Shown here one piece after another: positions 1-7,195 of a stretch of DNA of 23,101 bases. Position 1 is the stretch's first letter, and every line of letters starts with the position of its first letter. The notes below the pieces were generated by a model, which searched no databases, was not told the DNA's origin, and was given only the letters and a program-made list of their open reading frames with translations. Source of the stretch: a virus; IMG/VR virus record IMGVR_UViG_3300047552_002215, positions 1 to 23,101 of that record; one strand, given 5' to 3'. The position numbers were made by a program, and so were the translations under genes.

Positions 1-429
1 AGCAAATTCCTTAATACAATGATGTGCCTCTAACCAATTTCCTCTTTTATTGCAAACCTGGCAAATGAAGTCGTCTCTAAAAAAAATATCTGAACGCCAT
101 TGACGATATTTAAAGCTTTTTCTAATTTGAAAATTTATTTTTACTATATCTCCATTTTTCCAGGCTGGGTTATTTTTACCAATCATTCTTTGACTATGGT
201 ATTTATTTTTACAATTTTTAGAACAAAACTTTAATTGACCATCTCTAACCCAAGCTCTTTTAACTTCAAATTCTTTTTTACATAAAAAACATTTAATGCT
301 AATATTACATCTTTTTCGGTCTGCTATCCCTCTACATTTTACAGAACAATATTTTCTATTAGATTTTGATTTAGAAATATAAAATTCTTTTTTACAAATT
401 TCACATTTCTTATTAAAACCATTTTTCAT
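1..429 (-). CDS. HNH homing-type endonuclease, C-terminus cut by window edge
   Basis: The gene starts with ATG at 429 and stays open to base 1, giving 143 residues with the C-terminus missing. Two N-terminal CxxC...CxxxC zinc motifs are visible (C9, C12, C28, C32 and C47, C50, C69, C73). A NUMOD-like NPAWKNG motif follows at about 87-93. Then comes the start of an HNH domain: RDDFICQVC, with Cys at 123 and 126, and the LEAHH signature with His at 136-137. Such proteins are typically free-standing or intron-borne nicking or homing nucleases. The start lies one base beyond the stop of the upstream methyltransferase gene, so it probably shares that transcript. The remaining HNH residues (Asn and the last Cys pair) lie outside the window. 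The family call is firm; its target is unknown. Confidence 0.85.
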   Translation of the reverse strand, partial: MKNGFNKKCEICKKEFYISKSKSNRKYCSVKCRGIADRKRCNISIKCFLCKKEFEVKRAWVRDGQLKFCSKNCKNKYHSQRMIGKNNPAWKNGDIVKINFQIRKSFKYRQWRSDIFFRDDFICQVCNKRGNWLEAHHCIKEFA

Positions 430-430
430 A

Positions 431-949
431 TTATTCTATTACTACCCACCAAAGAAAATCATCACCATACTTAACTTTATCTCCAAATTTTTCTTTTACT
501 ATTCTCGCTATCCAATCTATTTGAATATCGTGTCCAGATAATATTCCACCTTTTTTAATTTTTGGTAACCAATTTTCTATATCATTTTTAACATCAATTT
601 CATCGTGCGAACCATCTATATGAACGAAATCAACTTTCTCTGGAGTATCTTCTAAGGATTCATCGCTCTTCTTCTTAATAACCACCACCCTATCTCCAAA
701 CTCAACCAATCTTTTAAGTGTTTCTCGGTAATTAATGTCGTGATATTCCTGTGGTTGTTCTGCCTCAAAGTTCTTGCCATCAATGTGAATCCAGGGGTCT
801 ATGGTATAGAGCTTGAGGTTAGGCATTCTGTTTAGCATTGCTACTGTTCCGCTACCACCTAAAGTACCAATCTCCACTCCAACTACCTCAGACTCTTTAC
901 CAAAGAAAGGGATTAACACTTGCTCCGGCAAAAATTGGTTTTGTGTCAT
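431..949 (-). CDS. class I SAM-dependent methyltransferase (Methyltransf_24-like)
   Basis: This 172-residue protein has a Rossmann-type methyltransferase core. The glycine-rich motif I is VGVEIGTLGGSG at about 23-34, an acidic residue ends strand 2 (YTIDPW, about 48-53), and a VDFVHIDGSHD motif at about 106-116 is typical of the Methyltransf_24/TylF-like group. GGILSGHDI follows. Members usually methylate small molecules or sugars, so glycan or virion modification is possible here, but the substrate cannot be read from the sequence. It is the last of three related genes in a row. Its ATG overlaps the previous stop by 4 bases (ATGA), so translation is probably coupled. Confidence 0.75.
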   Translation of the reverse strand: MTQNQFLPEQVLIPFFGKESEVVGVEIGTLGGSGTVAMLNRMPNLKLYTIDPWIHIDGKNFEAEQPQEYHDINYRETLKRLVEFGDRVVVIKKKSDESLEDTPEKVDFVHIDGSHDEIDVKNDIENWLPKIKKGGILSGHDIQIDWIARIVKEKFGDKVKYGDDFLWWVVIE

Positions 950-1506
950 ATCTTTTTAAATAAATAACTACCACCTTGTTGCTCCCAACCTTCACCCAAA
1001 TCTAGCTTAAACTTACTGAGACCTGGGTCGTGGAGTAAGATAAGATTATGTGATAAATCTCTGGATATTTCAGTCTCTAAATCTCTGCTCTGTCCGCCAT
1101 CTACGAAGACTAAATCCCAGGTCTTGCCTGGATATAATGTTTTGAAATCAGGTAATGTATATTGTTTGTAGTAATGAAAGTCAACTCTATCTTTTAAGGT
1201 TGCGTGATTCTTGAAGAGGTTTAAGTGATTTTCTAAGGTATCGCAGGACACAACATTGACTCCGAATAAATCCCAAATTTCAGTTGAAAGTCCAGTGCCG
1301 AACTCTAAGACATCTTTAATTCCGTAATCATCAATTAAACTCTTAAAGTAATAGGCGTCTTGCCAACCAATACGTCCACAACCCCAAGTAATATTAATGG
1401 TGCTGTGGTTTTTATTACCGACTATAAATTGATTAATCCTCTCATTGCACCAACCGCAAAACTCACTATTATCTTGGGCTGGGTCATTACAAATTGTGCA
1501 GTTCAT
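946..1506 (-). CDS. zinc-ribbon plus methyltransferase-like domain protein
   Basis: This 186-residue protein opens with a four-Cys zinc ribbon (C3, C6, C17, C20). A methyltransferase-like Rossmann domain follows, with motif I as DVLEFGTGLSTEIWD, then a strand-2 acid (VVSCDTLE), WDLVFVDGGQSRDLETEI, and LILLHDP near the end. The fold resembles its two neighbours, but it is the only one with a metal-binding head, which may recognise a protein or nucleic-acid partner (inference). It overlaps both neighbouring genes by 4 bases, which supports one coupled unit. Motif I is looser than in its neighbours, so SAM binding is likely but not certain. Confidence 0.65.
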   Translation of the reverse strand: MNCTICNDPAQDNSEFCGWCNERINQFIVGNKNHSTINITWGCGRIGWQDAYYFKSLIDDYGIKDVLEFGTGLSTEIWDLFGVNVVSCDTLENHLNLFKNHATLKDRVDFHYYKQYTLPDFKTLYPGKTWDLVFVDGGQSRDLETEISRDLSHNLILLHDPGLSKFKLDLGEGWEQQGGSYLFKKI

Positions 1507-2111
1507 AAATGTTTTACTTCAAATCTCTCGGCAATACTCTCATAACTCTCCATGCCTTCTACACATCTTAAAATGCCAAGTCCGTAATTATGATTAGTAC
1601 CGACAGACTCAAATCTTTTATCTTTAGTTAATTGTAACCAAGCTCCAGCCACCCCCATGTCAACTATGTCGTGACAGAATATCCAGCCATAGCCTCTCTT
1701 ATTCATCTTAGGATAAAGCAACTCTATTTCGTGCATAACTGCTTCTGTAGTGTGCTCGCCGTCAACGAAAGCAATATCAATCCTGTCTGTAAAATCAAAT
1801 GAAGTCATCTCTTTAGTATCAGCACAAATCATAGTGTGAGGTAAATCAGCTTCAGTTAAAAGCTTATCAACTCTCTCAATCAAGCCGGGATTAAAATCAA
1901 TACCGTAATACATTCCACCATGGTCTTTGGCAATCTGAGCTAAGTAATAGGAACCATAACCTTCAGCACTACCAATCTCAACAATGTTCTGGGCTTGAGC
2001 GAACTTCCCAAACATATAAATAAGAATTGGGTACCAAGCACAAGTAGCGTTCATCTGGTTTAAATAGTGGTCGGCCTTAATTACTCTATCATTCTTCAGT
2101 TCCTCTATCAT
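1503..2111 (-). CDS. class I SAM-dependent methyltransferase
   Basis: This 202-residue protein has a clear SAM-binding motif I (NIVEIGSAEGYGSYYLA, about 42-58), a strand-2 acid in YYGIDFNPGLIERV, and IDIAFVDGEHTTEAV. The motif-VI region is GWIFCHDIVDMG. It belongs to the same broad Methyltransf_24-like group as the next two genes, but has diverged strongly from them. It is the first of the three coupled methyltransferase genes and overlaps the next by 4 bases. Phage genes of this type often sit beside tail-fibre or receptor-binding genes, which fits the short beta-rich protein just upstream. Substrate unknown. Confidence 0.75.
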   Translation of the reverse strand: MIEELKNDRVIKADHYLNQMNATCAWYPILIYMFGKFAQAQNIVEIGSAEGYGSYYLAQIAKDHGGMYYGIDFNPGLIERVDKLLTEADLPHTMICADTKEMTSFDFTDRIDIAFVDGEHTTEAVMHEIELLYPKMNKRGYGWIFCHDIVDMGVAGAWLQLTKDKRFESVGTNHNYGLGILRCVEGMESYESIAERFEVKHL

Positions 2112-2129
2112 AAGACTTTATATTAATAA

Positions 2130-2465
2130 TTAAGGAGTAGTATCAATCCAGAGCATGTTAATATAGGGGTCAGCAGGAGCTGTATCAGAAAAAGCGATAC
2201 CAACCAAATTGATCCAAGCACCACCACTAACCTTCATCTCTAATACACCATTATTATCACGAATACCATAACCAGAGGAACCACTAATAGCATTAAAATT
2301 AACGTATTTATTAGTTCCCTTAATTAAAATATTCTGACCAAGAGAGGCTGATGGTTCTAAATATGTTCCGCGATCGTTCCAAGAGTTGTCAGTACGCGCG
2401 CCAAGTTTTTTATGATTGAAGATTTTATCCTTCAAAAGCCTGATAAGGCTCGCCAATTTGAGCAT
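2130..2465 (-). CDS. small structural or appendage-like protein with LGARTD motif
   Basis: From the ATG at 2465 it encodes 111 residues; an in-frame GTG at 2495 would add ten. The ATG is preferred because the GTG lies deeper inside the upstream gene, although either start overlaps it. After a basic helical N-terminus comes KLGARTDNSWND, then a Gly/Ser/Asn-rich beta segment (NILIKGTNKYVNFNAIS, SGYGIRDNNG, GGAWINL). It ends in a segment typical of phage fibre or neck proteins (DTAPADPYINMLWIDTTP). The KLG(A/S)RTD and SGYG segments recur in the protein at 3329-3688. There is no membrane segment here, unlike that relative. A virion appendage role is inference from composition and position. Confidence 0.6.
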   Translation of the reverse strand: MLKLASLIRLLKDKIFNHKKLGARTDNSWNDRGTYLEPSASLGQNILIKGTNKYVNFNAISGSSGYGIRDNNGVLEMKVSGGAWINLVGIAFSDTAPADPYINMLWIDTTP

Positions 2466-3324
2466 ATTTGTCTTTAATATATTCTTCCTGACCACGTAAA
2501 AAATCCTTTAGGTTAATAAGATGTGAGGCCTTAGCCAATTCAATGTCGTGAGCCTTAGAAGCTTCTTCTTTTTTAATCTCTAAATCAGAAATTTCTTTTA
2601 ATAAGACTTCCTTATCAGAATTAGCCTTAGTAATATCACCTTTAATATTTTCCAATGTCTTTCCGGACTCGTTAAGATTATTAACTAATGATTCTAATTC
2701 AAGTTCTTTTTTCTCTTTCTGTTTATCAAGTGATTTAATTTTTTCTTCGATTGAATCACTTAGAACGTTTAGCTCATTCACATTAACTTCAATAACATTA
2801 ATGTTTTTATTTAATCGTTCTAATTCATTGTTTTTTTCTAACAATAGCTGAGTAGCCAATTCAATATCTTGGTTTATTTTTTTTAATTCTTTGTTGCCTT
2901 TATCCTGTTCATAATTAAACTTTTGTTGTAAATCTTCGTTAAGTTTATTATGTTTTTCCACCAAAGAATTAATCTCATCATTTAAAGAAATTAAAGTATT
3001 ATTACAAGCATGAATATCACTGACAATCAAAGCCTTTTTATCTATTAATTCCTTAATTTCAGATTCAATAGATATAGTTCTTTCATCTAAATTACTAATG
3101 TCAATTAATTTTCTTGATGTTGAATTAAGAATATCGCTAAGTTCTTTATTCTTGTTTTTAATATCTTCAACCAATAATTCAATCTGTTGATTATTTTGGT
3201 TAATAGAACGAGATGTTTCAGATTCCTTAACTTTTAATTCCTGAATAACTTTAATAAGTTTATCTAATTCTTGCTGTGCCTCAATCGATTGAACATCTAA
3301 TTCTTCTTGAGTTTTTTTAGGCAT
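2425..3324 (-). CDS. long coiled-coil protein, function unknown
   Basis: The ATG at 3324 gives 299 residues; an upstream in-frame GTG at 3339 is possible but would overlap the preceding stop. Almost the whole protein from about 10 to 270 is charged heptad-rich helix, alternating Glu/Lys with Leu/Ile (for example IEEKIKSLDKQKEKKELELE), so a long coiled coil is expected. The last 30 residues (LINLKDFLRGQEEYIKDKYAQ) look like a separate helix. No catalytic motif is seen. Its place between two short beta-rich LG(A/S)RTD proteins suggests a fibrous virion part or an assembly or tether protein (inference). Its 3' end overlaps the start of the next gene by 41 bases. Confidence 0.7.
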   Translation of the reverse strand: MPKKTQEELDVQSIEAQQELDKLIKVIQELKVKESETSRSINQNNQQIELLVEDIKNKNKELSDILNSTSRKLIDISNLDERTISIESEIKELIDKKALIVSDIHACNNTLISLNDEINSLVEKHNKLNEDLQQKFNYEQDKGNKELKKINQDIELATQLLLEKNNELERLNKNINVIEVNVNELNVLSDSIEEKIKSLDKQKEKKELELESLVNNLNESGKTLENIKGDITKANSDKEVLLKEISDLEIKKEEASKAHDIELAKASHLINLKDFLRGQEEYIKDKYAQIGEPYQAFEG

Positions 3325-3328
3325 AGTT

Positions 3329-3688
3329 TTAATATCCACATTTCGACGCTATAGTTGAGCTTGGCGTTCCATTTTGGAACGAAGTATAACCATAACCAGA
3401 GTCGGAATTATTTTTAGTCCTTATACAGGCTATTGAAGTTGTTGATGATGTTCCTATGTCAATAGTAGTAGTTCCAGTAGAATAAAGATTTAAAGTACCG
3501 GCTGAAGTGCTAGTAGCTACTAAAACTTTACCACCGAAATAAACATTTCCACTTTGTAATTGCCAAAAACCGCCATCAGTTCTTGATCCTAACTTATTTT
3601 GCCTAATTAATTCAACAGAATAAATTGAAATAGCAACTGCAATAATTGAAATGATTAATGATAAATTTTTTTTCATATTATTAGTCAT
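3329..3688 (-). CDS. N-terminally membrane-anchored small beta protein with LGSRTD motif
   Basis: The preferred start is the ATG at 3688, which overlaps the previous stop in an ATGACTAA junction; an ATG at 3697 is in frame three codons upstream. The product has 119 residues. A single membrane helix (LSLIISIIAVAISIYSV) lies at about 9-25, followed by KLGSRTDGGFWQL and a Ser/Thr/Gly-rich segment rich in beta-forming residues. It ends in SGYGYTSFQNG and TIASKCGY. No signal-peptidase or lipobox site is obvious, so an N-in anchor with an outside C-terminal domain is likely. It lies in the structural operon but lacks homology I recognise. The LG(A/S)RTD and SGYG motifs link it to the gene at 2130-2465. 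Confidence 0.65.
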   Translation of the reverse strand: MTNNMKKNLSLIISIIAVAISIYSVELIRQNKLGSRTDGGFWQLQSGNVYFGGKVLVATSTSAGTLNLYSTGTTTIDIGTSSTTSIACIRTKNNSDSGYGYTSFQNGTPSSTIASKCGY

Positions 3689-4301
3689 TATAAACATTGC
3701 AAACTAAGTTTAATTTACCAGCGGACCAAGCTGTTAATTGAGCGCAAATCCAAGTACCACCATTAACATTAACCTCAAAATGTCTATGATCATCAGCGCC
3801 GGCTGGAGCGATACCGGTGTCACCATCAATAGAACTACCATCCTCTAAATCTTTAATTTGAACATAATCCCAACGATTAGTAGTGCTTTGAGCTGCGTTG
3901 AAGTTTACGTTATCTTGCTCAGAAGATTGAATCTTCAAAGTAAAATTAGCGCTACCAGAAGTTGATAAATCTAATTCAATATGACGAAAATCCTTAATTA
4001 AAAATGCTTTTCCTTTTAAATTGTAGGTGTGGGTTCCAGTACCGGCATCAGTAATATTAACAGCCTCTCCGTCTGGTGTAGTTGATACTTTAAAAGTATT
4101 GGTTGTAGCACTAATTACATAATAATTAGTTGAAGCAGATAAACCGGCTGGTAACGTAGTAGCACTTGATACCCAAATACAATCACCATTGGTGAGACCA
4201 TGGGCATTAGAAGTAATAATATCAGTCGCGGCCGCAGTAAAAGTAGCTTGCGGAGTAGCTGCTACTTTAAATATAAATTGATCGCTAATGTAGTTTCTCA
4301 T
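3681..4301 (-). CDS. virion protein with FCCH-like beta domain
   Basis: This 206-residue protein contains the phage-common domain that resembles the FCCH fold of ubiquitin-activating enzyme, at about residues 27-92. The signs are SNAHGLTNGDCIWVSSA, LPAGLSASTNYYVIS, TNTFKVSTTPDGEAVNI and DAGTGTHTY. The second half is beta-rich (RHIELDLSTSG, NFTLKIQSS) and ends with a WICAQLTAWSAGKLNLV segment. Such domains are found in tail, fibre and capsid-surface proteins of many phages. It begins after an intergenic hairpin and overlaps the following membrane-anchored gene by 8 bases, so the two are probably made together. The exact virion position is unknown. Confidence 0.7.
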   Translation of the reverse strand: MRNYISDQFIFKVAATPQATFTAAATDIITSNAHGLTNGDCIWVSSATTLPAGLSASTNYYVISATTNTFKVSTTPDGEAVNITDAGTGTHTYNLKGKAFLIKDFRHIELDLSTSGSANFTLKIQSSEQDNVNFNAAQSTTNRWDYVQIKDLEDGSSIDGDTGIAPAGADDHRHFEVNVNGGTWICAQLTAWSAGKLNLVCNVYND

Positions 4302-4325
4302 AATTTTTAAATTAATTAATGATTA

Positions 4326-4371
4326 AGTAGTTGTTACCACCCACTAAAATAGTGGGTGATGTAAAACTACT
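4326..4371 (-). other. nested intergenic hairpin
   Basis: On either strand this folds as a 7-bp outer stem (plus-strand AGTAGTT 4326-4332 with AACTACT 4365-4371) around a 9-bp inner stem (CACCCACTA 4338-4346 with TAGTGGGTG 4350-4358) and a 3-base loop. No T-run follows, so it is not a simple intrinsic terminator. It overlaps the stop codon of the gene at 4367-4612 and precedes the start at 4301. A role in mRNA stability or processing is inference. Confidence 0.6.
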
Positions 4372-4612
4372 CAATCGGGACAATAAACGTAGTGTTATCA
4401 ATATCAATAACTCTTTTCTCTTTATCATTAATATTAATTGAACTAACAATTTTTTTACCACCAATTTCTCCAAGTCCGAAATCTTGAGACGCTTCAATAA
4501 CTGGAGCTTCTTCGATTACTGGAGTTTCTTCAACCACAGGAATCTCAACAACAGGCATATCTTCGCCTAAAATTTCTTCATTCTTTTTTTTGCTTATTTT
4601 AAGTTTAGTCAT
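4367..4612 (-). CDS. small acidic protein with PV(V/I)E repeats
   Basis: This 81-residue protein has a basic start (MTKLKISKKK), then a low-complexity acidic stretch with four imperfect repeats (PVVEIPVVEETPVIEEAPVI, about 20-39). A folded-looking tail follows (KKIVSSININDKEKRVIDID). Its ATG overlaps the end of the upstream gene in an ATGACTAA junction of 8 bases. No family is recognised. The repeat resembles flexible linkers found in virion proteins. A second reading frame over 4312-4497 was judged a shadow because it lacks coupling and has poor composition. Confidence 0.6.
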   Translation of the reverse strand: MTKLKISKKKNEEILGEDMPVVEIPVVEETPVIEEAPVIEASQDFGLGEIGGKKIVSSININDKEKRVIDIDNTTFIVPIE

Positions 4613-5120
4613 AAATATAAGCGGTAGGTGAAGCCTTAATCAACTTGACTGTGATATAAACTTTACCAGCTCCAGTACAATCAGCGACGGTACATTTTGC
4701 GGTTAGTTTATTACCATTATTCAGAACTGTTCTTTGTTTAACAGTAGTGCTATTCAAATCAAGAGTAGCATAAGCGCCAAGACCGGAAACGGCATGTGAC
4801 GCAACAGTTGTAGTTCCAACAGTATTAGTTGAGGAAATTACAAAGTTGGTACCAGCAGCCAAACCAGTAGCATCAGTTTGAATAATAATATTATCGACAA
4901 TCATATCTCCATTAACTGGAACGGTAATATCAGTAGCAGTGGAACTAGCGATTTCCGAAGAAGTAAGTGTCTTTGACACAACAAACTCTCTCGGCACAAA
5001 AGAACCGCCACCAGCACCCAAATCAGTCGAAACTTCTTTAGGTAAAAAACTGACAGTTAAAAGACCAGCTAATAATAAAGCTATAACACCTAACAAAATT
5101 ACTATTTTTTTGTCATTCAT
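4605..5120 (-). CDS. membrane-anchored beta-rich virion-operon protein
   Basis: This 171-residue protein has a single N-terminal membrane helix (IVILLGVIALLLAGLLTVSF, about 6-25). The ectodomain runs from about 30 on and is rich in Thr, Val and Gly: ITVPVNGDMIVDNIIIQTDA, ATGLAAGTNFVISS, then CTVADCTGAGKVYITVKLI with two Cys that could form a disulfide. The pattern resembles small beta-sandwich proteins encoded after capsid genes. It follows the major capsid gene directly, which suggests a virion or surface role. A TDLGAGGG segment just after the helix recalls the LG motif of its neighbours. An anchored structural protein is unusual for a tailed phage, so a host-envelope role is also possible. 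Confidence 0.65.
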   Translation of the reverse strand: MNDKKIVILLGVIALLLAGLLTVSFLPKEVSTDLGAGGGSFVPREFVVSKTLTSSEIASSTATDITVPVNGDMIVDNIIIQTDATGLAAGTNFVISSTNTVGTTTVASHAVSGLGAYATLDLNSTTVKQRTVLNNGNKLTAKCTVADCTGAGKVYITVKLIKASPTAYIYD

Positions 5121-5150
5121 AATTTTATGAATTTAGTTAATTAGTAGGTG

Positions 5151-6176
5151 TTAGCTTGTTGGGCATGAACCAATAATACCTTTGCCAGAAGGAATAACAA
5201 TCATGTAGCGACAAACGGCAGCGAAGGTCCAATTAAAGTTGTGAATATCTTCACCATTACCACCTTGATTAGGTGTATAAAGAGTTGGGGCCATCTTGTC
5301 ACCAACATAAGCCTGCCAACCATTCATACCGTCAATCGAAGCGATAAACCACCAACGTCTCTTAGTGCTATCGACAGCACCAGCGGCGGTAGTAGCTAAG
5401 TTAGGTAACACAACATGATTCAATCTGGAGCGATAAACGTTAGTAATACCAGCTTGAACAGCGTCAACATTAGCAGTTGATTCCAATACGCTTCTAATTT
5501 CGCGAATAGTAGATGGGTCATCACCACTAATAATAGTGTTGAAATTCATCGTTCTCTTTTCACCAAAGTTAGAATAAATATCAGTAACAGTTAAAGCTAA
5601 AGCAGATTCCAAACCACCTTGGCTAAAAGCTGGATCACCAGAAACACGATTACGATAAGTTGTGGAGGAGAAAGCTAAAGTATGAGCGCTATAACATAAA
5701 GCATAGGTATCACCCATGGCGGTACTCACAGTTTCGCCGTTCATATCAGTATAGCTGGTAGAAGTAGCGAAAGTGAAACGATGGGTTAAATCTAAATCTT
5801 GTTTGTTATCGCAGAACTCAGACAAGTTAGTGATATAAGCGGCTACTTCGTTATAGCGGTTATCCTGACGCATTTCTAAAGTAATATCGATTTCTTTAGA
5901 GAATGTACGGACATAACCGGTCACATTGTAACCAACACCAACCTGAGCTTTTTGTGAATTGTTACCTTCAGCTTTAAATGAAGCATAGGTCTCAATGTCA
6001 ACTTCGGTAAATTTCTTAGAATTACCTTCACCCATACCGATAGAAGTGGAGATAAAAAGAGGTTTAGCGACTCTCTTAATGGTCGTTTGCTTGTACAGCC
6101 ACTCGGTTTTAACCAAAGAAGTCATCTCCGAGAGGGTTACTGTATTTAGCACAGAAGTAGATAATCCTGCAGCCAT
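5151..6176 (-). CDS. major capsid protein, HK97-fold type
   Basis: This 341-residue protein is the most likely shell subunit. The N-terminal part (about 1-100) contains an E-loop-like region (SIGMGEGNSKKFTEVDIETY). The middle (TMNFNTIISGDDPSTIREIR, then INTVYRSRLN-like text ending VVLPNL) matches the A-domain layout of Mu gpT-like and HK97-type heads, in which a sample peptide is recalled before the axial beta strands. The C-terminus (RRWWFIASIDGMNGWQAYVG, later CRYMIVIPSGKG) fits the P-domain and A-domain edge. Length and position after scaffold-like and decoration-like genes match head modules. No N-terminal protease-dependent delta domain and no protease gene is seen. The call rests on context plus pattern, not on an alignment. 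Confidence 0.8.
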   Translation of the reverse strand: MAAGLSTSVLNTVTLSEMTSLVKTEWLYKQTTIKRVAKPLFISTSIGMGEGNSKKFTEVDIETYASFKAEGNNSQKAQVGVGYNVTGYVRTFSKEIDITLEMRQDNRYNEVAAYITNLSEFCDNKQDLDLTHRFTFATSTSYTDMNGETVSTAMGDTYALCYSAHTLAFSSTTYRNRVSGDPAFSQGGLESALALTVTDIYSNFGEKRTMNFNTIISGDDPSTIREIRSVLESTANVDAVQAGITNVYRSRLNHVVLPNLATTAAGAVDSTKRRWWFIASIDGMNGWQAYVGDKMAPTLYTPNQGGNGEDIHNFNWTFAAVCRYMIVIPSGKGIIGSCPTS

Positions 6177-6197
6177 ATTTTTTCTTTAGTTAATTAA

Positions 6198-6629
6198 TTA
6201 GCTGGTCACGACGTGAGTGTTCTCAATAACAGCATTGATTTTCACTAACGCTTTTGTGGCCGAGATAAAGCCTACAATTGTGACGACCTTTTTTGATGTA
6301 GCACCAACATTCAAGCTATTGGCATCGGTTAAATCGTATTGATTACCAACCATAGCTGCAGTCAATGCAGTACCAGTATCAACATCCACTTCATAGATGT
6401 TATCAGCATAAGCTTTTAATACTGGCAAACTCTTAGCTACTGCGTAATCACTGTCAGTAGAAGCGATTGTTTTCATCGCAATACCAAGGTGATCACCTGA
6501 AGTAGAATCAGCCGGAATAACTGTACCGGAACCATTAGCATAAACTAAGTCACCAGCGACGACGACTTGGCTAGCAGCGATGGGCCAATTTTCAATTACC
6601 GACTTTCCTTTCCTTAAAATGAAAGCCAT
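6198..6629 (-). CDS. head decoration-like protein (DUF2190-like)
   Basis: This 143-residue small beta-rich protein carries the typical decoration-protein text: an IAASQVVVAGDLVYANGSG opening, then PADSTSGDHLGIAMKTIAS, and a C-terminal VVTIVGFISATKALVKIN strand pair. Proteins of this type sit on capsid hexamers or trimers and stabilise the shell. It lies 21 bases upstream of the major capsid gene, the usual order. A long leader with three hairpins precedes it, which would suit a highly expressed pair. The start ATG at 6629 follows an A/T-rich stretch without a clear Shine-Dalgarno. Confidence 0.7.
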   Translation of the reverse strand: MAFILRKGKSVIENWPIAASQVVVAGDLVYANGSGTVIPADSTSGDHLGIAMKTIASTDSDYAVAKSLPVLKAYADNIYEVDVDTGTALTAAMVGNQYDLTDANSLNVGATSKKVVTIVGFISATKALVKINAVIENTHVVTS

Positions 6630-6801
6630 AAGGTTCGAAATTAAATTAATAAAAATTTAACTTCCTTTACGTATTTTACAAGGTGTCTCCCTTGAAAAGA
6701 AATTGGTTTTTACAGGGTGACCTTCCCGATGATTTTCTATTTATACGCGAAAATAGTAACGGAATTGTGGGGCCGAGTAATCTCGGCCACACTATCTGAC
6801 A
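6630..6801 (-). promoter_or_regulatory. structured leader before decoration and capsid genes
   Basis: This 172-base gap holds three hairpins. They are GGCCGAG/CTCGGCC with a 4-base loop at 6771-6788 (extended by GTG/CAC to 6767-6792), CTATTT/AAATAG at 6737-6756, and CAAGG/CCTTG with loop TGTCTC at 6679-6694. No T-run follows the strong first stem, so it is not a classical terminator. No convincing -35/-10 pair was found on the minus strand. RNA processing, stability or a phage-type promoter are possible. Confidence 0.5.
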
Positions 6802-7191
6802 CTATTCAAAAATTTTATTAATGTCCGCCATCTTAATGTCTAAAATGTCTTTACCCCAAAGTTTCTTATTAGCCGCATTAAATGTTTCTTCTAAAGAAGT
6901 CACAACTTTAACGCGAGTATTATCAAAAGCTTGAAGTGCCATTTTGAAGACATATTCTCTATCATGCCAACTAATATTCTCCCGCAAACAAACATTCAAA
7001 ATATCTTCAGCTACTTTGGCATATCTAGCCTCAGCGTCCTTACTCATTAAGCCACCGGCTTCTGAAATGTCACCCATTGGCAACTTAGCTTCACCAATAA
7101 TCCTTAAAATTTCCTCGGCAATCGGCCGGCACTTTTCATCGCGCTCATTAGCTATATTTCCTAACTTTTTTTGTATTTTTTTAAATGCCAT
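6802..7191 (-). CDS. helical protein of unknown function in head module
   Basis: This 129-residue protein is mostly amphipathic helix, with no membrane segment or catalytic motif that I recognise. Notable text is RPIAEEILRIIGEAKLPMG, RENISWHDREYVFKMALQAF and NAANKKLWGKDILDIKMADI. It lies between an unknown gene and the decoration gene, so a head-assembly or completion role is plausible but not shown. Four bases separate it from the previous stop. A leader with a strong hairpin follows its stop. Confidence 0.6.
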   Translation of the reverse strand: MAFKKIQKKLGNIANERDEKCRPIAEEILRIIGEAKLPMGDISEAGGLMSKDAEARYAKVAEDILNVCLRENISWHDREYVFKMALQAFDNTRVKVVTSLEETFNAANKKLWGKDILDIKMADINKIFE

Positions 7192-7195
7192 ATAA

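Noticed and set aside
4312-4497. 61-codon open frame on the minus strand
   Set aside because: It overlaps the better-supported gene at 4367-4612 and an intergenic hairpin, and its translation is a Leu/Ile/Lys-rich shadow.
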